In this document: one piece after another, positions 1-8,566 of the stretch
Layout of the letters: every line of letters begins with the position of its first letter
Position numbering within the stretch: the first letter of the stretch is position 1
NCBI RefSeq assembly: GCF_001422405.1
Contig: NZ_LMMV01000022.1
Coordinates: forward strand, 176,628-240,627
DNA length: 64,000 nt
Origin: Pseudorhodoferax sp. Leaf267
GTDB lineage: Bacteria > Pseudomonadota > Gammaproteobacteria > Burkholderiales > Burkholderiaceae_C
Direction: 5' to 3'
Notes under the pieces: generated by a model
The model's database searches: none
What the model saw: the letters and a program-made list of their open reading frames with translations, nothing else
Told to the model about the DNA's origin: nothing
Made by a program: the position numbers and the translations under genes

Positions 1-69
1 CGAACCTCGCGCAGCGGTGAGCGTGGGGGCCTCGATTGGCTAAGGCCCTGGCGGCTTGAGGACGAGAAC

Positions 70-960
70 ATGTACGAAATCCGCCTGATGTGTCCCGAGG
101 ACCGGGTCGAAACGCTGAGCGAGGCGCTGGAGGCGCTGGACGCGCTGTCCGTCAGCGTGGAAGACGCCGATGCGCAGACCGACGCCGAGCAGGCCCTGTT
201 CGGCGAGCCCGGCATGCCGCCGCCGGCCGAGGGCTGGCAGCGTTCGCGCCTGGTCGCGCTGTTCGCGACCGAGGATGGCGCGCGCGAGGCCGAGCAGCTG
301 CTGCAGGCGCAGGACTTCTTTGCCGGCTGCCAGTGGCTGGGCGTGGACGAGGTGCCCGAACAGGACTGGGTGCGGCTCACGCAGTCGCAGTTCACGCCGG
401 TCGAGATCACGCCGGCGTTCTGGATCGTGCCGACCTGGCACGAGCCGCCTGCGCAGGCGCGGCAGGTGATCCGTCTGGACCCGGGCCTGGCCTTCGGCAC
501 CGGCACGCATCCCACCACGCGCATGTGCCTGCGCTGGATCGCGCGCCAGGCCGCGTCGGGCTGGGGCCGCGTACTGGACTACGGCTGCGGCTCGGGCATC
601 CTGGCCATTGCGGCCGCCAAGCACGGCGCCACCGTGGTCGACGCGGTGGACATCGACGAGGCCGCCGTCACCTCCACGCTGGACAACGCGCGCGCCAACG
701 ACGTGACGCTGCACGCCGGCCTGCCGGACCGGGCCCAGGGCCTGTACCAGGTGGTGCTGGCCAACATCCTGGCCACGCCCTTAAAGATGCTGGCGCCGTT
801 GCTGTGCGCCCATGTGGACGCTGGCGGCTCGCTGGTGCTGGCCGGCATCTTGGAGCGCCAGGCCGACGAGCTGCAGGCTGTTTACGCGCCGCTGCTGGAC
901 CTGCAGGTCGCCGATCGCGAAGACGGCTGGGTGCTCATGACGGCCACGCGGCCAAGCTGA
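70..960 (+). CDS. prmA: Ribosomal protein L11 methyltransferase
   Basis: Cytoplasmic SAM-dependent enzyme that methylates ribosomal protein L11. The 296-aa length is normal for the family. An N-terminal L11-recognition region is followed by the class I methyltransferase fold: GTGTHPTT around residues 143-150, the SAM-binding loop DYGCGSG around 170-176, and ANILATPL around 231-238 where the catalytic NPP-like motif sits. The ATG at 70 is the natural start of the conserved MYEIRL N-terminus. The frame is open upstream to the window edge, but those codons do not look like PrmA. Positions 1-69 are probably the tail of, or spacer after, an upstream gene that cannot be identified. The DUF3426 gene follows 23 bp downstream. 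Confidence 0.95.
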   Translation: MYEIRLMCPEDRVETLSEALEALDALSVSVEDADAQTDAEQALFGEPGMPPPAEGWQRSRLVALFATEDGAREAEQLLQAQDFFAGCQWLGVDEVPEQDWVRLTQSQFTPVEITPAFWIVPTWHEPPAQARQVIRLDPGLAFGTGTHPTTRMCLRWIARQAASGWGRVLDYGCGSGILAIAAAKHGATVVDAVDIDEAAVTSTLDNARANDVTLHAGLPDRAQGLYQVVLANILATPLKMLAPLLCAHVDAGGSLVLAGILERQADELQAVYAPLLDLQVADREDGWVLMTATRPS

Positions 961-983
961 GCTTCGGCACCGCGCGCGCATCC

Positions 984-2219
984 ATGAGCCAGGTCACGCG
1001 CTGCCCCGCTTGCGGAACTTCGTTCAGGGTCGTGCCCGACCAGTTGCGCATCTCGCAGGGCTGGGTGCGCTGCGGGCAGTGCGACGAGGTTTTCGACGCC
1101 GCGCAGGACCTGCGCGACCAGGCGGCCGCCCAGGGCCGGCCCATGCCGCAGGAGGTGCAGGAGGCGCAGGAGGCGCAGCCGCCCAGGCCCGCGCCGGCCG
1201 AGGCTCCGCTGTTCGGGCCGCCCGAGGACGCGACCACGCCCGCCCCGGCGCGCGCGCCCGAGGGCACCGACCCACCCGCGCCGACGCTGGTCGATGTCGC
1301 ACCGCAATGGTTGCAGAGCGCGCCGCCCGAGATCCCGGTCACCGACCCCGCTGCCTCGCTCGACGTCGGCTTTGCCGAGTACCAGCAAGCCCAGGTGCAG
1401 GCCGACGATCCGGTGCTCGCCCCCTTGCTGAGGCCTTCGGCATCGGACGGCCCAGCCGGCGCGCCCGCGCCCGACGATGCGCCGCCCGGCGCCTTGGGGG
1501 GAGACCGCCTGTTCGTTGCCCTCGCGCCGGGCGCTGGCGCCAGGCTGGAGGCCGCGGCCGCAACCGCGGTCGACGCCATGCCGTTGCCGCAGCGGCCTGC
1601 CTCCGATGCTGCGCCATCGCTTGCGGCACAGGCGGCGCGTCCGGCAGGCCCGGTGCCTGTGGCGACGCACCCCGGCGCGACCGCGCATGCCGAGGTCTCC
1701 TTTCTGCGCGATGCGCCCGAGATGGCCCCGGTGCGGGTTGCGGCCACGCCCCGACGCGGGCTGTGGTTGGGCGCTGCGGCGCTGCTGCTGCTGGTCTTGG
1801 TGCTGCAGCTGGCCGTGCACACGCGCGACCGCCTCGCCTCTGCGGCGCCGGCCTTGCGCCCTGTGCTGCGGGTCATGTGCCTGCCGCTGGGCTGCACGCT
1901 GCAGCCGCTGCGCCGCATCGACGCCATCGTGATCGACGGCTCGGCCTTCGTGGCGCTGGGCGAGCAGGGCTATCGGCTGAGCCTCACGCTGCGCAACCGC
2001 GCACCGCATGCCGTGGCACTGCCGGCACTCGTGCTGTCGCTGACCGACATCCAGGAGCAGGCCGTGGTGCGCCGCGTGCTGCTGCCTGAGGAGCTGGGCG
2101 CGCCGCCGGCCGAGCTGGCGGCACACGGCGAATGGTCCACCAGCGTGGACCTGCAGTTGGCAGACAACGCCGGCCGTGCGCGCGTGGTGGGCTACCGCCT
2201 GGACTCCTTTTATCCCTGA
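984..2219 (+). CDS. Zinc-ribbon / DUF3426 membrane protein
   Basis: A 411-aa protein of unknown function, commonly found next to prmA in Burkholderiales. The N-terminus carries an MJ0042-type zinc ribbon with cysteines at residues 7, 10, 30 and 33. A long low-complexity Pro/Ala/Glu-rich stretch of about 200 residues follows. One transmembrane helix lies around residues 257-280, and a C-terminal DUF3426 domain of about 130 residues ends the protein. I infer a cytoplasmic zinc ribbon tethered to the inner membrane with the DUF3426 domain outside. The ATG at 984 is chosen because it directly precedes the zinc ribbon. The frame is open much further upstream, but only as a shadow of prmA. Confidence 0.88.
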   Translation: MSQVTRCPACGTSFRVVPDQLRISQGWVRCGQCDEVFDAAQDLRDQAAAQGRPMPQEVQEAQEAQPPRPAPAEAPLFGPPEDATTPAPARAPEGTDPPAPTLVDVAPQWLQSAPPEIPVTDPAASLDVGFAEYQQAQVQADDPVLAPLLRPSASDGPAGAPAPDDAPPGALGGDRLFVALAPGAGARLEAAAATAVDAMPLPQRPASDAAPSLAAQAARPAGPVPVATHPGATAHAEVSFLRDAPEMAPVRVAATPRRGLWLGAAALLLLVLVLQLAVHTRDRLASAAPALRPVLRVMCLPLGCTLQPLRRIDAIVIDGSAFVALGEQGYRLSLTLRNRAPHAVALPALVLSLTDIQEQAVVRRVLLPEELGAPPAELAAHGEWSTSVDLQLADNAGRARVVGYRLDSFYP

Positions 2220-2243
2220 CGACTTCCTGCTCGGAGAAACACC

Positions 2244-3146
2244 ATGGCCAGCATCATTTGCGGATCCCTCGCGTTCGACACCATCATGACCTTCGAGGGC
2301 CGGTTTTCCGACCAGATCCTGCCCGACCAGATCCACAACCTGAATGTGTCGTTCCTGGTGCCCGGCCTGCGGCGCGACTTCGGTGGCTGCGCCGGCAACA
2401 TCGCCTACGCGCTCAAGCAGCTCGGCGGCGACCCGTTGCCCATGGCCACGCTGGGCCGCGACAGCGCCGACTACCTGCAGCGCCTCGTAGACCTGGGCAT
2501 CAGCACCGAGTACGTCCAGGAGATCCCGGAGACCTACACCGCGCAGGCCATGATCATGACGGACCAGGCCAACAACCAGATCACGGCCTTCCACCCGGGC
2601 GCGATGATGCAGGCGCACCAGACACGCATCGTGGCTCGGCCTGATGTGAAGCTGGGCATCGTCTCGCCGGATGGCCGCAACGCCATGCTGGCGCATGCGG
2701 AGCAGTTCGTGGCTGCCGGCATCCCCTTCGTCTTCGATCCTGGCCAGGGCCTGCCGATGTTCGACGGCGCGGCGCTGCGGCATTTCGTCGAACTCGCGAC
2801 CTGGGTCACGGTGAACGACTACGAAGGCAAGATGCTCAGCGACCGCACCGGCCTCGGCTTTGCAGAGCTGTCGCGCCAGGTGCGAGGCCTGATCGTGACG
2901 CTGGGCGGCGAGGGCAGCGAGGTCTGGATCGCGGGCGAGAAGACCTTGGTGCCGGCGGTGCGTGCAACAGAGGTCGTGGACCCGACGGGCTGCGGCGACG
3001 CCTACCGTGGCGCGCTGCTGTATGGGCTGGAGCAGGGCTGGCCGCTTGCGCGCTGCGCGGCATTGGGCAGCCAGCTGGGTGCGCTGAAGATCGCCCAGCG
3101 CGGGCCGCAAAACTACGTGGTCGACCGCGTCGCGCTGGGCTTGTAA
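2244..3146 (+). CDS. PfkB-family carbohydrate/nucleoside kinase
   Basis: A 300-aa ribokinase-fold kinase, probably cytoplasmic. The N-terminal PfkB signature GGCAGNIAYALKQLGG lies around residues 48-63. The C-terminal signature DPTGCGDAY lies around 246-254, and its last Asp (about 252) is the expected catalytic base. The overall form is closest to the adenosine kinase-like subgroup of PfkB proteins seen in Betaproteobacteria, but substrate cannot be read from the sequence. The gene starts 24 bp after the DUF3426 stop, with GGAGAAAC just before the ATG, so it probably shares a transcript with prmA and the DUF3426 gene. Confidence 0.88.
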   Translation: MASIICGSLAFDTIMTFEGRFSDQILPDQIHNLNVSFLVPGLRRDFGGCAGNIAYALKQLGGDPLPMATLGRDSADYLQRLVDLGISTEYVQEIPETYTAQAMIMTDQANNQITAFHPGAMMQAHQTRIVARPDVKLGIVSPDGRNAMLAHAEQFVAAGIPFVFDPGQGLPMFDGAALRHFVELATWVTVNDYEGKMLSDRTGLGFAELSRQVRGLIVTLGGEGSEVWIAGEKTLVPAVRATEVVDPTGCGDAYRGALLYGLEQGWPLARCAALGSQLGALKIAQRGPQNYVVDRVALGL

Positions 3147-3161
3147 GAACGCGCAGGAATG

Positions 3162-3190
3162 AAAAAGCCCGGCGTCTTGCGACGCCGGGC
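3162..3190 (-). terminator. Rho-independent terminator of the histone-like gene
   Basis: Perfect 10-bp stem GCCCGGCGTC / GACGCCGGGC (3167-3176 and 3181-3190) with a TTGC loop. On the minus strand it is followed by five U residues (AAAAA at 3162-3166 on the plus strand). This polarity fits termination of the minus-strand histone-like gene ending at 3216. There is no T run on the plus side for the PfkB gene. Confidence 0.85.
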
Positions 3191-3215
3191 CTGGTGCGCA
3201 TCGCTGCGCAGGGGC

Positions 3216-3776
3216 TCAGGGCTTGCCGGCCGTCGGGAAGGGCCAAGCAGCCTGGGGGTTCAGCGTGGTCTGTGTGGACGCAGAGGCTGGGGCCGGGGCA
3301 GGCTTGGCGGCAGCGGGTGCGGCCGCTGCTTTCTTGGCAGCCTTCTTGGTGGCGGCCTTCTTCGCAGGAGCCGGCGCGGCTGCCTTCTTGGCGGGCGCAG
3401 CGGCCTTCTTGGCGACGGCCTTCTTTGCCGGGGCGGCCTTCTTCGCGGGCGCCGCCTTCTTGGCTGCAGCCTTCTTCGCGGGCGCTGCTGCCTTCTTGGC
3501 CGGAGCGGCCTTCTTGGCGGGCGCTGCCTTCTTGGCGACGGCCTTCTTCGCGGGTGCTGCTGCCTTCTTGGCCGGTGCAGCCTTCTTCGCTACAGCCTTC
3601 TTCGCGGGCGCTGCAGCCTTCTTCGCGACAGCCTTCTTGGCGGGCGCTGCGGCCTTCTTCGCCGGTGCGGCTGCCTTCTTGGCTACAGCCTTCTTCGCGG
3701 GAGCCGCCTTCTTCGCGGGTGCAGCTTTTTTCGCTGGTGCGGCCTTCTTTGCGGCCGGCTTCTTTGCAGTTGCCAT
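3216..3776 (-). CDS. Histone H1-like Lys/Ala/Pro repeat protein
   Basis: A 186-aa, extremely basic protein built from tandem KKAAPAKK-type units from about residue 3 to 140, followed by an Ala/Pro linker and a neutral tail ending in WPFPTAGKP. This composition is typical of bacterial H1/Hc-like nucleoid proteins, which bind DNA non-specifically through a disordered lysine-rich domain. The DNA-binding role is inferred from composition. The start ATG is preceded by AAGGAG eight bases upstream, and a strong terminator follows the stop, so it is a self-contained transcription unit. The codons for the units vary (GCC/GCG/GCA for Ala), so the repeat is not a recent exact duplication. Confidence 0.9.
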   Translation of the reverse strand: MATAKKPAAKKAAPAKKAAPAKKAAPAKKAVAKKAAAPAKKAAAPAKKAVAKKAAAPAKKAVAKKAAPAKKAAAPAKKAVAKKAAPAKKAAPAKKAAAPAKKAAAKKAAPAKKAAPAKKAVAKKAAAPAKKAAAPAPAKKAATKKAAKKAAAAPAAAKPAPAPASASTQTTLNPQAAWPFPTAGKP

Positions 3777-3881
3777 TGAGTTCTCCTTGATCGGATTACA
3801 AAGAGCACTTCATGCGGGTTGGGCCGCAGGAAGCGATGCATGGCGTTGGAACCCGATGTCCCAGCGCCATGTATTCGAGAA

Positions 3882-3922
3882 CGCACCACGCCCGCACTCT
3901 GCGGTGCTAGGGCGGTGGTGCG
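3882..3922. repeat. Long imperfect inverted repeat downstream of nrdB
   Basis: CGCACCACGCCC (3882-3893) pairs with GGGC-G-GTGGTGCG (3910-3922), with one bulge, and the interior can form a second small hairpin (GCAC/GTGC). It lies about 30 bp after the nrdB stop on the minus strand. No U tract follows, so it may be an mRNA-stabilising hairpin or a weak terminator rather than a classical one. Confidence 0.45.
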
Positions 3923-3952
3923 TGATGCCTTGTGGCATGTTCTTGTGGAGCT

Positions 3953-5185
3953 TCAGTCCCAGGACAGCGCGCCGCCGGACTGGTATTCGATGACCCGGGT
4001 CTCGAAGAAATTGCGCTCCTTCTTCAGGTCGATCATCTCGCTCATCCAGGGGAAGGGGTTCTCTTCGTTCGGGAACAGCGGCTCCAGGCCGATCTGCGTG
4101 GCTCGGCGGTTCGCGATGTAGCGCAGGTAGCCCTTGAACATCGAGGCGTTCATGCCCAGCACGCCGCGCGGCATGGTGTCTTCGGCATAGCGGTACTCGA
4201 GTTCGACGGCCTTCTCGAACAACGCCTTGATCTCGGCCTTGAACCCGGCCGTCCACAGGTGCGGGTTCTCCAGCTTGAGCTGGTTGATCAGGTCGATGCC
4301 GAAGTTGCAGTGCATGGACTCGTCGCGCAGGATGTACTGGTACTGCTCGGCCGCGCCCGTCATCTTGTTCTGACGGCCCAGCGCCAGGATCTGCGTGAAG
4401 CCCACGTAGAAGAACAGGCCTTCCATGAGGCAGGCAAACACGATCAGCGACTTGAGCAGCGTCTGGTCGTTCTCGGGCGTGCCGGTGTGGAAGTTCGGGT
4501 CCATGATCGCCTCGATGAAGGGGATCAGGAACTCGTCCTTGTCGCGGATCGACTTGACCTCGTTGTAGGCGTTGAAGATCTCGGACTCATCCAGCCCCAG
4601 CGACTCGACGATGTACTGATAGGCGTGCGTGTGGATCGCCTCTTCGAAGGCCTGGCGCAGCAGGAACTGGCGGCACTCGGGCGCCGTGATGTGGCGGTAG
4701 GTGCCCAGCACGATGTTGTTGGCGGCCAGCGAGTCGGCAGTGACGAAGAAGCCGAGGTTGCGCTTGACGATGCGGCGCTCGTCTTCGGTCAGGCCGTTCG
4801 GGTCTTTCCACAACGCGATGTCGCGCGTCATGTTCACCTCTTGCGGCATCCAGTGGTTGGCGCAGGTGGCGAGGTACTTTTCCCAGGCCCACTTGTACTT
4901 GAACGGCACCAGCTGGTTCACGTCGGTCTGGCCGTTGATGATGCGCTTGTCGGCTGCGTTCACGCGGCGTGCGACAGGGGCTTCAGAGGTGCTGGCGCGC
5001 GGTGCTGCGGCAGCGGGAGCGACGGCGCCATCGTCGAGTTTGCGCAGTGCCACAGGGGCTGCGGCCGCGGTCGCGACGGAGGGGTTCACGGATACGGGAG
5101 AGACCGACGCCTCGCGGTGTCCGGTGGAACCGCCGTGCATGTTCGATGGCGAGGAGGGCTTGACTTCGTCGTCCCAGGTGAGCAT
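3953..5185 (-). CDS. nrdB: Class Ia ribonucleotide reductase beta subunit
   Basis: Small subunit of aerobic ribonucleotide reductase (410 aa). It houses the di-iron centre and tyrosyl radical that starts reduction of NDPs to dNDPs in NrdA. The ferritin-like four-helix core shows metal-ligand motifs including EEAIHTHAY and DESMHCNFG. The C-terminus (SGGALSWD) is the usual flexible tail that docks on the alpha subunit. An extra N-terminal extension of about 80 Ala/Pro/Ser-rich residues precedes the conserved core. The gene lies 138 bp downstream of nrdA on the same strand. The ATG at 5185 has only a weak GGA Shine-Dalgarno, so translation or transcription may depend on the upstream gene. Confidence 0.95.
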   Translation of the reverse strand: MLTWDDEVKPSSPSNMHGGSTGHREASVSPVSVNPSVATAAAAPVALRKLDDGAVAPAAAAPRASTSEAPVARRVNAADKRIINGQTDVNQLVPFKYKWAWEKYLATCANHWMPQEVNMTRDIALWKDPNGLTEDERRIVKRNLGFFVTADSLAANNIVLGTYRHITAPECRQFLLRQAFEEAIHTHAYQYIVESLGLDESEIFNAYNEVKSIRDKDEFLIPFIEAIMDPNFHTGTPENDQTLLKSLIVFACLMEGLFFYVGFTQILALGRQNKMTGAAEQYQYILRDESMHCNFGIDLINQLKLENPHLWTAGFKAEIKALFEKAVELEYRYAEDTMPRGVLGMNASMFKGYLRYIANRRATQIGLEPLFPNEENPFPWMSEMIDLKKERNFFETRVIEYQSGGALSWD

Positions 5186-5270
5186 AGATTTTCCAGTGCA
5201 GAGATTATGAAAGCGGTGCAGTGAAAAGCAAAGGCTTCACACTGGTCACCGCTTGGTTTTGTTGCTCAAT

Positions 5271-5303
5271 CGCATCGCAAACGAAGGCTTCGCATGCGAT
5301 GCG
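5271..5303. repeat. Stem-loop between nrdA and nrdB
   Basis: Perfect 8-bp inverted repeat CGCATCGC (5271-5278) / GCGATGCG (5296-5303), with an inner CGAAG/CTTCG stem. It sits in the 138-bp spacer on the minus-strand transcript, without a U run. It could protect or process the nrdA-nrdB message and so set the subunit ratio. That role is inference. Confidence 0.5.
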
Positions 5304-5323
5304 TCGGGTTCAGGCCTGCGCGC

Positions 5324-8272
5324 TTACTGGCAGGCCTCGCACGTGGGGTCATCGACACCGCAGAACTTCACGTCGGTGGCCGGCGATGCGGCGAGTGGCG
5401 CGTTCATCTGCGCGTCCATCTGGGCACGCGCTTTCGCAGCGGCCACATCGAGCGCGCTCATGCGCTGTGCATCGTTGCCGCCCGACGAAACAGCGTTCAT
5501 GCGGCCTGCCGTGACGGTGGATTTTTCGGCGTGCGTGGCACCGCGCGTGCGCAGGTAGTAGGTGGTCTTGAGGCCACGCGTCCACGCCAGCTTGTAGGTG
5601 TCGTCCAGCTTCTTGCCCGAGGCGCCGGCCATGTAGATGTTCAGCGACTGCGCCTGGTCGATCCACTTCTGGCGACGCGCTGCGGCCTCCACCAGCCAGG
5701 TGGTCTCGACCTCGAACGCAGTGGCGTAGAGCGACTTGATCTCCTGCGGCACGCGGTCGATGGGTTCGAGCGAACCGTCGAAGTGCTTGAGGTCCATGAC
5801 CATCACGTCGTCCCACAGGTTCAGGCGTTTCAGGTCGCGCACCAGGTAGTGGTTGATGACGGTGAACTCGCCCGACAGGTTGGACTTGACGGACAGGTTG
5901 CCGAAGCAGGGCTCGATCGATGCGTCCACGCCGATGATGTTGGAGATGGTCGCGGTCGGTGCGATGGCCACGCAGTTGGAGTTGCGCATGCCGTCCTGCT
6001 TGATCTTGGCGCGCAGGGCTTCCCAGTCCAGCGTGGCCGAGCGGTCCACTTCCACGTAGCCGCCGCGGGCCTTGGCCAGCAGGTCCAGCGTGTCCAGCGG
6101 CAGCACGCCCTTGTCCCACAGCGAACCCTTGTAGCTCGCGTAGCGGCCACGCTCGGCGGCCAGGTCGGTCGAGGCCCAGTAGGCGTAGTAGCAGATGGCT
6201 TCCATCGAGGTGTCGGCGAACTGCACGGCGGCGTCGCTGGCGTAGGGCACGCGCAGCTCGTACAGCGCGTCCTGGAAACCCATCAGCCCCAGGCCCACCG
6301 GGCGGTGGCGCATGTTGGAGTCGCGCGCCTTCTTCACGGCGTAGTAGTTGATGTCGATCACGTTGTCCAGCATGCGCATGGCGGTCGCGATCGTCTTCTT
6401 GAGCTTGGCGTGGTCAACGCTGCCGTCCTTCAAGTGCTGCAGCAGGTTCACGGAACCCAGGTTGCAGACCGCGGTCTCGGTGTCGCTGGTGTTCAGCGTG
6501 ATCTCGGTGCACAGGTTGGACGAGTGCACGACACCCACATGCTGCTGCGGCGAGCGCACGTTGCAGGCGTCCTTGAACGTGATCCAGGGGTGGCCGGTCT
6601 CGAACAGCATCGTGAGCATCTTGCGCCACAGGTCCGAGGCCTGGACGGTGCGGCTGGGCTTGATCTCGCCGCGCGCGGCCTTCTCTTCATAGGCCACGTA
6701 GGCCTTCTCGAAGTCGGTGCCGAACAGGTCGTGCAGGTCGGGCACGTTGGAGGGCGAGAACAGGGTCCAGCTGCCCTTTTCCATCACACGGCGCATGAAC
6801 AGGTCGGGGATCCAGTTGGCCGTGTTCATGTCGTGCGTGCGGCGGCGGTCGTCGCCCGTGTTCTTGCGCAGCTCCAGGAACTCTTCGATGTCCAGGTGCC
6901 AGCTTTCCAGGTAGGTGCAGACCGCGCCCTTGCGCTTGCCGCCCTGGTTCACGGCGACCGCCGTGTCGTTGACGACCTTGAGGAACGGCACCACGCCCTG
7001 CGATTCGCCGTTCGTGCCCTTGATGTGCGAGCCCAGGGCGCGCACGCGCGTCCAGTCGTTGCCCAGGCCGCCAGCGAACTTGGACAGCAGCGCGTTTTCC
7101 TTGATCGACTCGTAGATGCCGTCCAGGTCGTCGGGCACGGTCGTGAGGTAGCACGAGGACAGCTGCGAGCGCAGCGTGCCGGCGTTGAACAGCGTGGGCG
7201 TGCTGGACATGAAGTCGAACGAGGACAGCACCTCGTAGAACTCGATGGCGCGCGCTTCGCGGTCGATCTCGTTCAGCGACAGGCCCATGGCCACGCGCAT
7301 GAAGAAGGCCTGCGGCAGTTCGATGCGCGTCTTGCGCACGTGCAGGAAGTAACGGTCGTACAGGGTCTGCAGGCCCAGGTAGTCGAACTTCAGGTCGCGC
7401 TCGGCCTTCAAGGCGGCGCCCAGTTTCTTGAGGTCGAACTGCAGCAGCTTCTCGTCCAGCAGCTCGTTGTCCACGCCCTTTTTGATGTAGAGCGGGAAGT
7501 AGTCGGCGTAGCGCTCGGCCATCTCGGCCTGCGTGGACTCCACGCCCAGCACTTCCTTGACGATGGTGTGCAGCAGCAGGCGCGCCGTGGCGTAGGTGTA
7601 GTCCGGGTCCTTCTCGATCAGCGTGCGGGCGGCCAGGATGGCGGCCTTGTAGACCTCTTCGATCGGCACGCCGTCGTACAGGTTGCGCATGGTCTCGGCC
7701 ACGATGGGATCGGGCTTGACGTCTGCGCCCAGGCCGGCGCAAGCATCGGCGATCAGCTGCTGCAGGCCGGCCAGGTCCAGCGCGACGCGCTCGCCGCCGT
7801 CCAGCACATGCAGGCTGGGCGCCGCAGGCTTGTCCTGCTCGCCCTGGCGCAGGCGTTCCTGCGCGCGGCGTTCGCGGTACAGCACGTAGGCACGTGCGAT
7901 CTCATGGTGGCCGCCGCGCATCAGGCCCAGCTCGGCCTGGTCCTGCACGTCTTCGATGTGGAAGGTGCCGCCGCCCGGGCGCGAGCGCACCAGCGCGCGG
8001 ACCACGGCCTGGGTCAGGTTGTCGACCACTTCGCGCACGCTGGCCGAAGCCGCGCCCTGCGTGCCGTGCACGGCCAGGAAGGCCTTCATCATGGCCACGG
8101 CGATCTTGTTCGGCTCGAACGGCACGACGGCGCCATTGCGGCGGATGATCTGGTAGTGCGCCAGCATGCCGGGCGTGGAGGCGTCGGCAACGGCGCCGCC
8201 GCGGGCGGCCTGGCTGGCGGGCGATGCGGGCGCGGTCTGCGAAGACGGGGAGGGGTTCGCTGCGGTGTGCAT
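5324..8272 (-). CDS. nrdA: Class Ia ribonucleotide reductase alpha subunit
   Basis: Catalytic subunit of aerobic ribonucleotide reductase, 982 aa, longer than the E. coli enzyme. The extra length is N-terminal: a low-complexity leader of about 35 residues, an ATP-cone (about 38-135), and a second cone-like segment, as in other long NrdA proteins with two ATP-cones. The redox and radical chemistry residues are present: SSCYL around residue 374, NLCTEI around 588, CNLGSVNL around 602, and the C-terminal redox-shuttle pair CEACQ at the very end. AAGGAAG precedes the ATG. A tandem NrdR-box promoter lies about 95-141 bp upstream of the start. Confidence 0.97.
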   Translation of the reverse strand: MHTAANPSPSSQTAPASPASQAARGGAVADASTPGMLAHYQIIRRNGAVVPFEPNKIAVAMMKAFLAVHGTQGAASASVREVVDNLTQAVVRALVRSRPGGGTFHIEDVQDQAELGLMRGGHHEIARAYVLYRERRAQERLRQGEQDKPAAPSLHVLDGGERVALDLAGLQQLIADACAGLGADVKPDPIVAETMRNLYDGVPIEEVYKAAILAARTLIEKDPDYTYATARLLLHTIVKEVLGVESTQAEMAERYADYFPLYIKKGVDNELLDEKLLQFDLKKLGAALKAERDLKFDYLGLQTLYDRYFLHVRKTRIELPQAFFMRVAMGLSLNEIDREARAIEFYEVLSSFDFMSSTPTLFNAGTLRSQLSSCYLTTVPDDLDGIYESIKENALLSKFAGGLGNDWTRVRALGSHIKGTNGESQGVVPFLKVVNDTAVAVNQGGKRKGAVCTYLESWHLDIEEFLELRKNTGDDRRRTHDMNTANWIPDLFMRRVMEKGSWTLFSPSNVPDLHDLFGTDFEKAYVAYEEKAARGEIKPSRTVQASDLWRKMLTMLFETGHPWITFKDACNVRSPQQHVGVVHSSNLCTEITLNTSDTETAVCNLGSVNLLQHLKDGSVDHAKLKKTIATAMRMLDNVIDINYYAVKKARDSNMRHRPVGLGLMGFQDALYELRVPYASDAAVQFADTSMEAICYYAYWASTDLAAERGRYASYKGSLWDKGVLPLDTLDLLAKARGGYVEVDRSATLDWEALRAKIKQDGMRNSNCVAIAPTATISNIIGVDASIEPCFGNLSVKSNLSGEFTVINHYLVRDLKRLNLWDDVMVMDLKHFDGSLEPIDRVPQEIKSLYATAFEVETTWLVEAAARRQKWIDQAQSLNIYMAGASGKKLDDTYKLAWTRGLKTTYYLRTRGATHAEKSTVTAGRMNAVSSGGNDAQRMSALDVAAAKARAQMDAQMNAPLAASPATDVKFCGVDDPTCEACQ

Positions 8273-8366
8273 GGCTTCCTTCTTTTTTGGGACAACGATG
8301 GGAGAACGCGAGGGCTGTCGTCAGCCCGGACGGGTGCTGGAACAGCCTTCGGAAATGAGCGGGTGG

Positions 8367-8413
8367 ACCCTATATCTGGGGTTCGGCGGCATTCTAGCCA
8401 CTACCGGTAGTGT
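8367..8413 (-). promoter_or_regulatory. Tandem NrdR boxes over the nrdA promoter
   Basis: Two 16-bp inverted repeats upstream of nrdA. Read on the minus strand, the distal box is ACACTACCGGTAGTGG (8413-8398) and the proximal one ACCCCAGATATAGGGT (8382-8367). Both resemble the NrdR consensus acaCwATATwGtgt. Their centres are 31 bp apart, about three helical turns, as known for paired NrdR boxes. A possible -10 TAGAAT (8396-8391) lies between them, so NrdR binding would occlude RNA polymerase. NrdR itself is not in the window. Confidence 0.78.
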
Positions 8414-8566
8414 TTCGCAGCGGGTTTTTGTGAGCACTGGCAACGCACTGCCCGCGATGCCAGCAGGCATCTGCTATGGCGGGTCGAAAGCCAGATTCCA
8501 TGCGCTCTGGCGGCCGGTTTCGCCCGCGCGGGCGCGCCGTCAGTGGCTCGGCGCCGCCCTATCTTT

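Noticed and set aside
1-69. C-terminus of accC upstream of prmA
   Set aside because: Expected from gene order in relatives, but none of the three reading frames in these 69 bases gives a recognisable AccC tail.
882-3110. 742-codon minus-strand open frame across the DUF3426 and PfkB genes
   Set aside because: Shadow of two well-supported plus-strand genes; high GC leaves antisense frames open. Composition rich in Arg/His/Gln without any domain.
3230-3776. Possible CRISPR or satellite-like tandem repeat
   Set aside because: The periodicity follows codons of a repetitive protein; no spacers of constant length and no cas genes.
3159-3993. Plus-strand frames rich in Leu/Gly/Cys or Ala/Phe repeats over the histone-like gene
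   Set aside because: Translations of the complementary strand of the Lys/Ala/Pro repeat; no ribosome site, and the terminator polarity supports the minus strand.
5294-8410. 1038-codon plus-strand open frame opposite nrdA
   Set aside because: Antisense shadow of nrdA, which has all catalytic cysteines and ATP-cones on the other strand.
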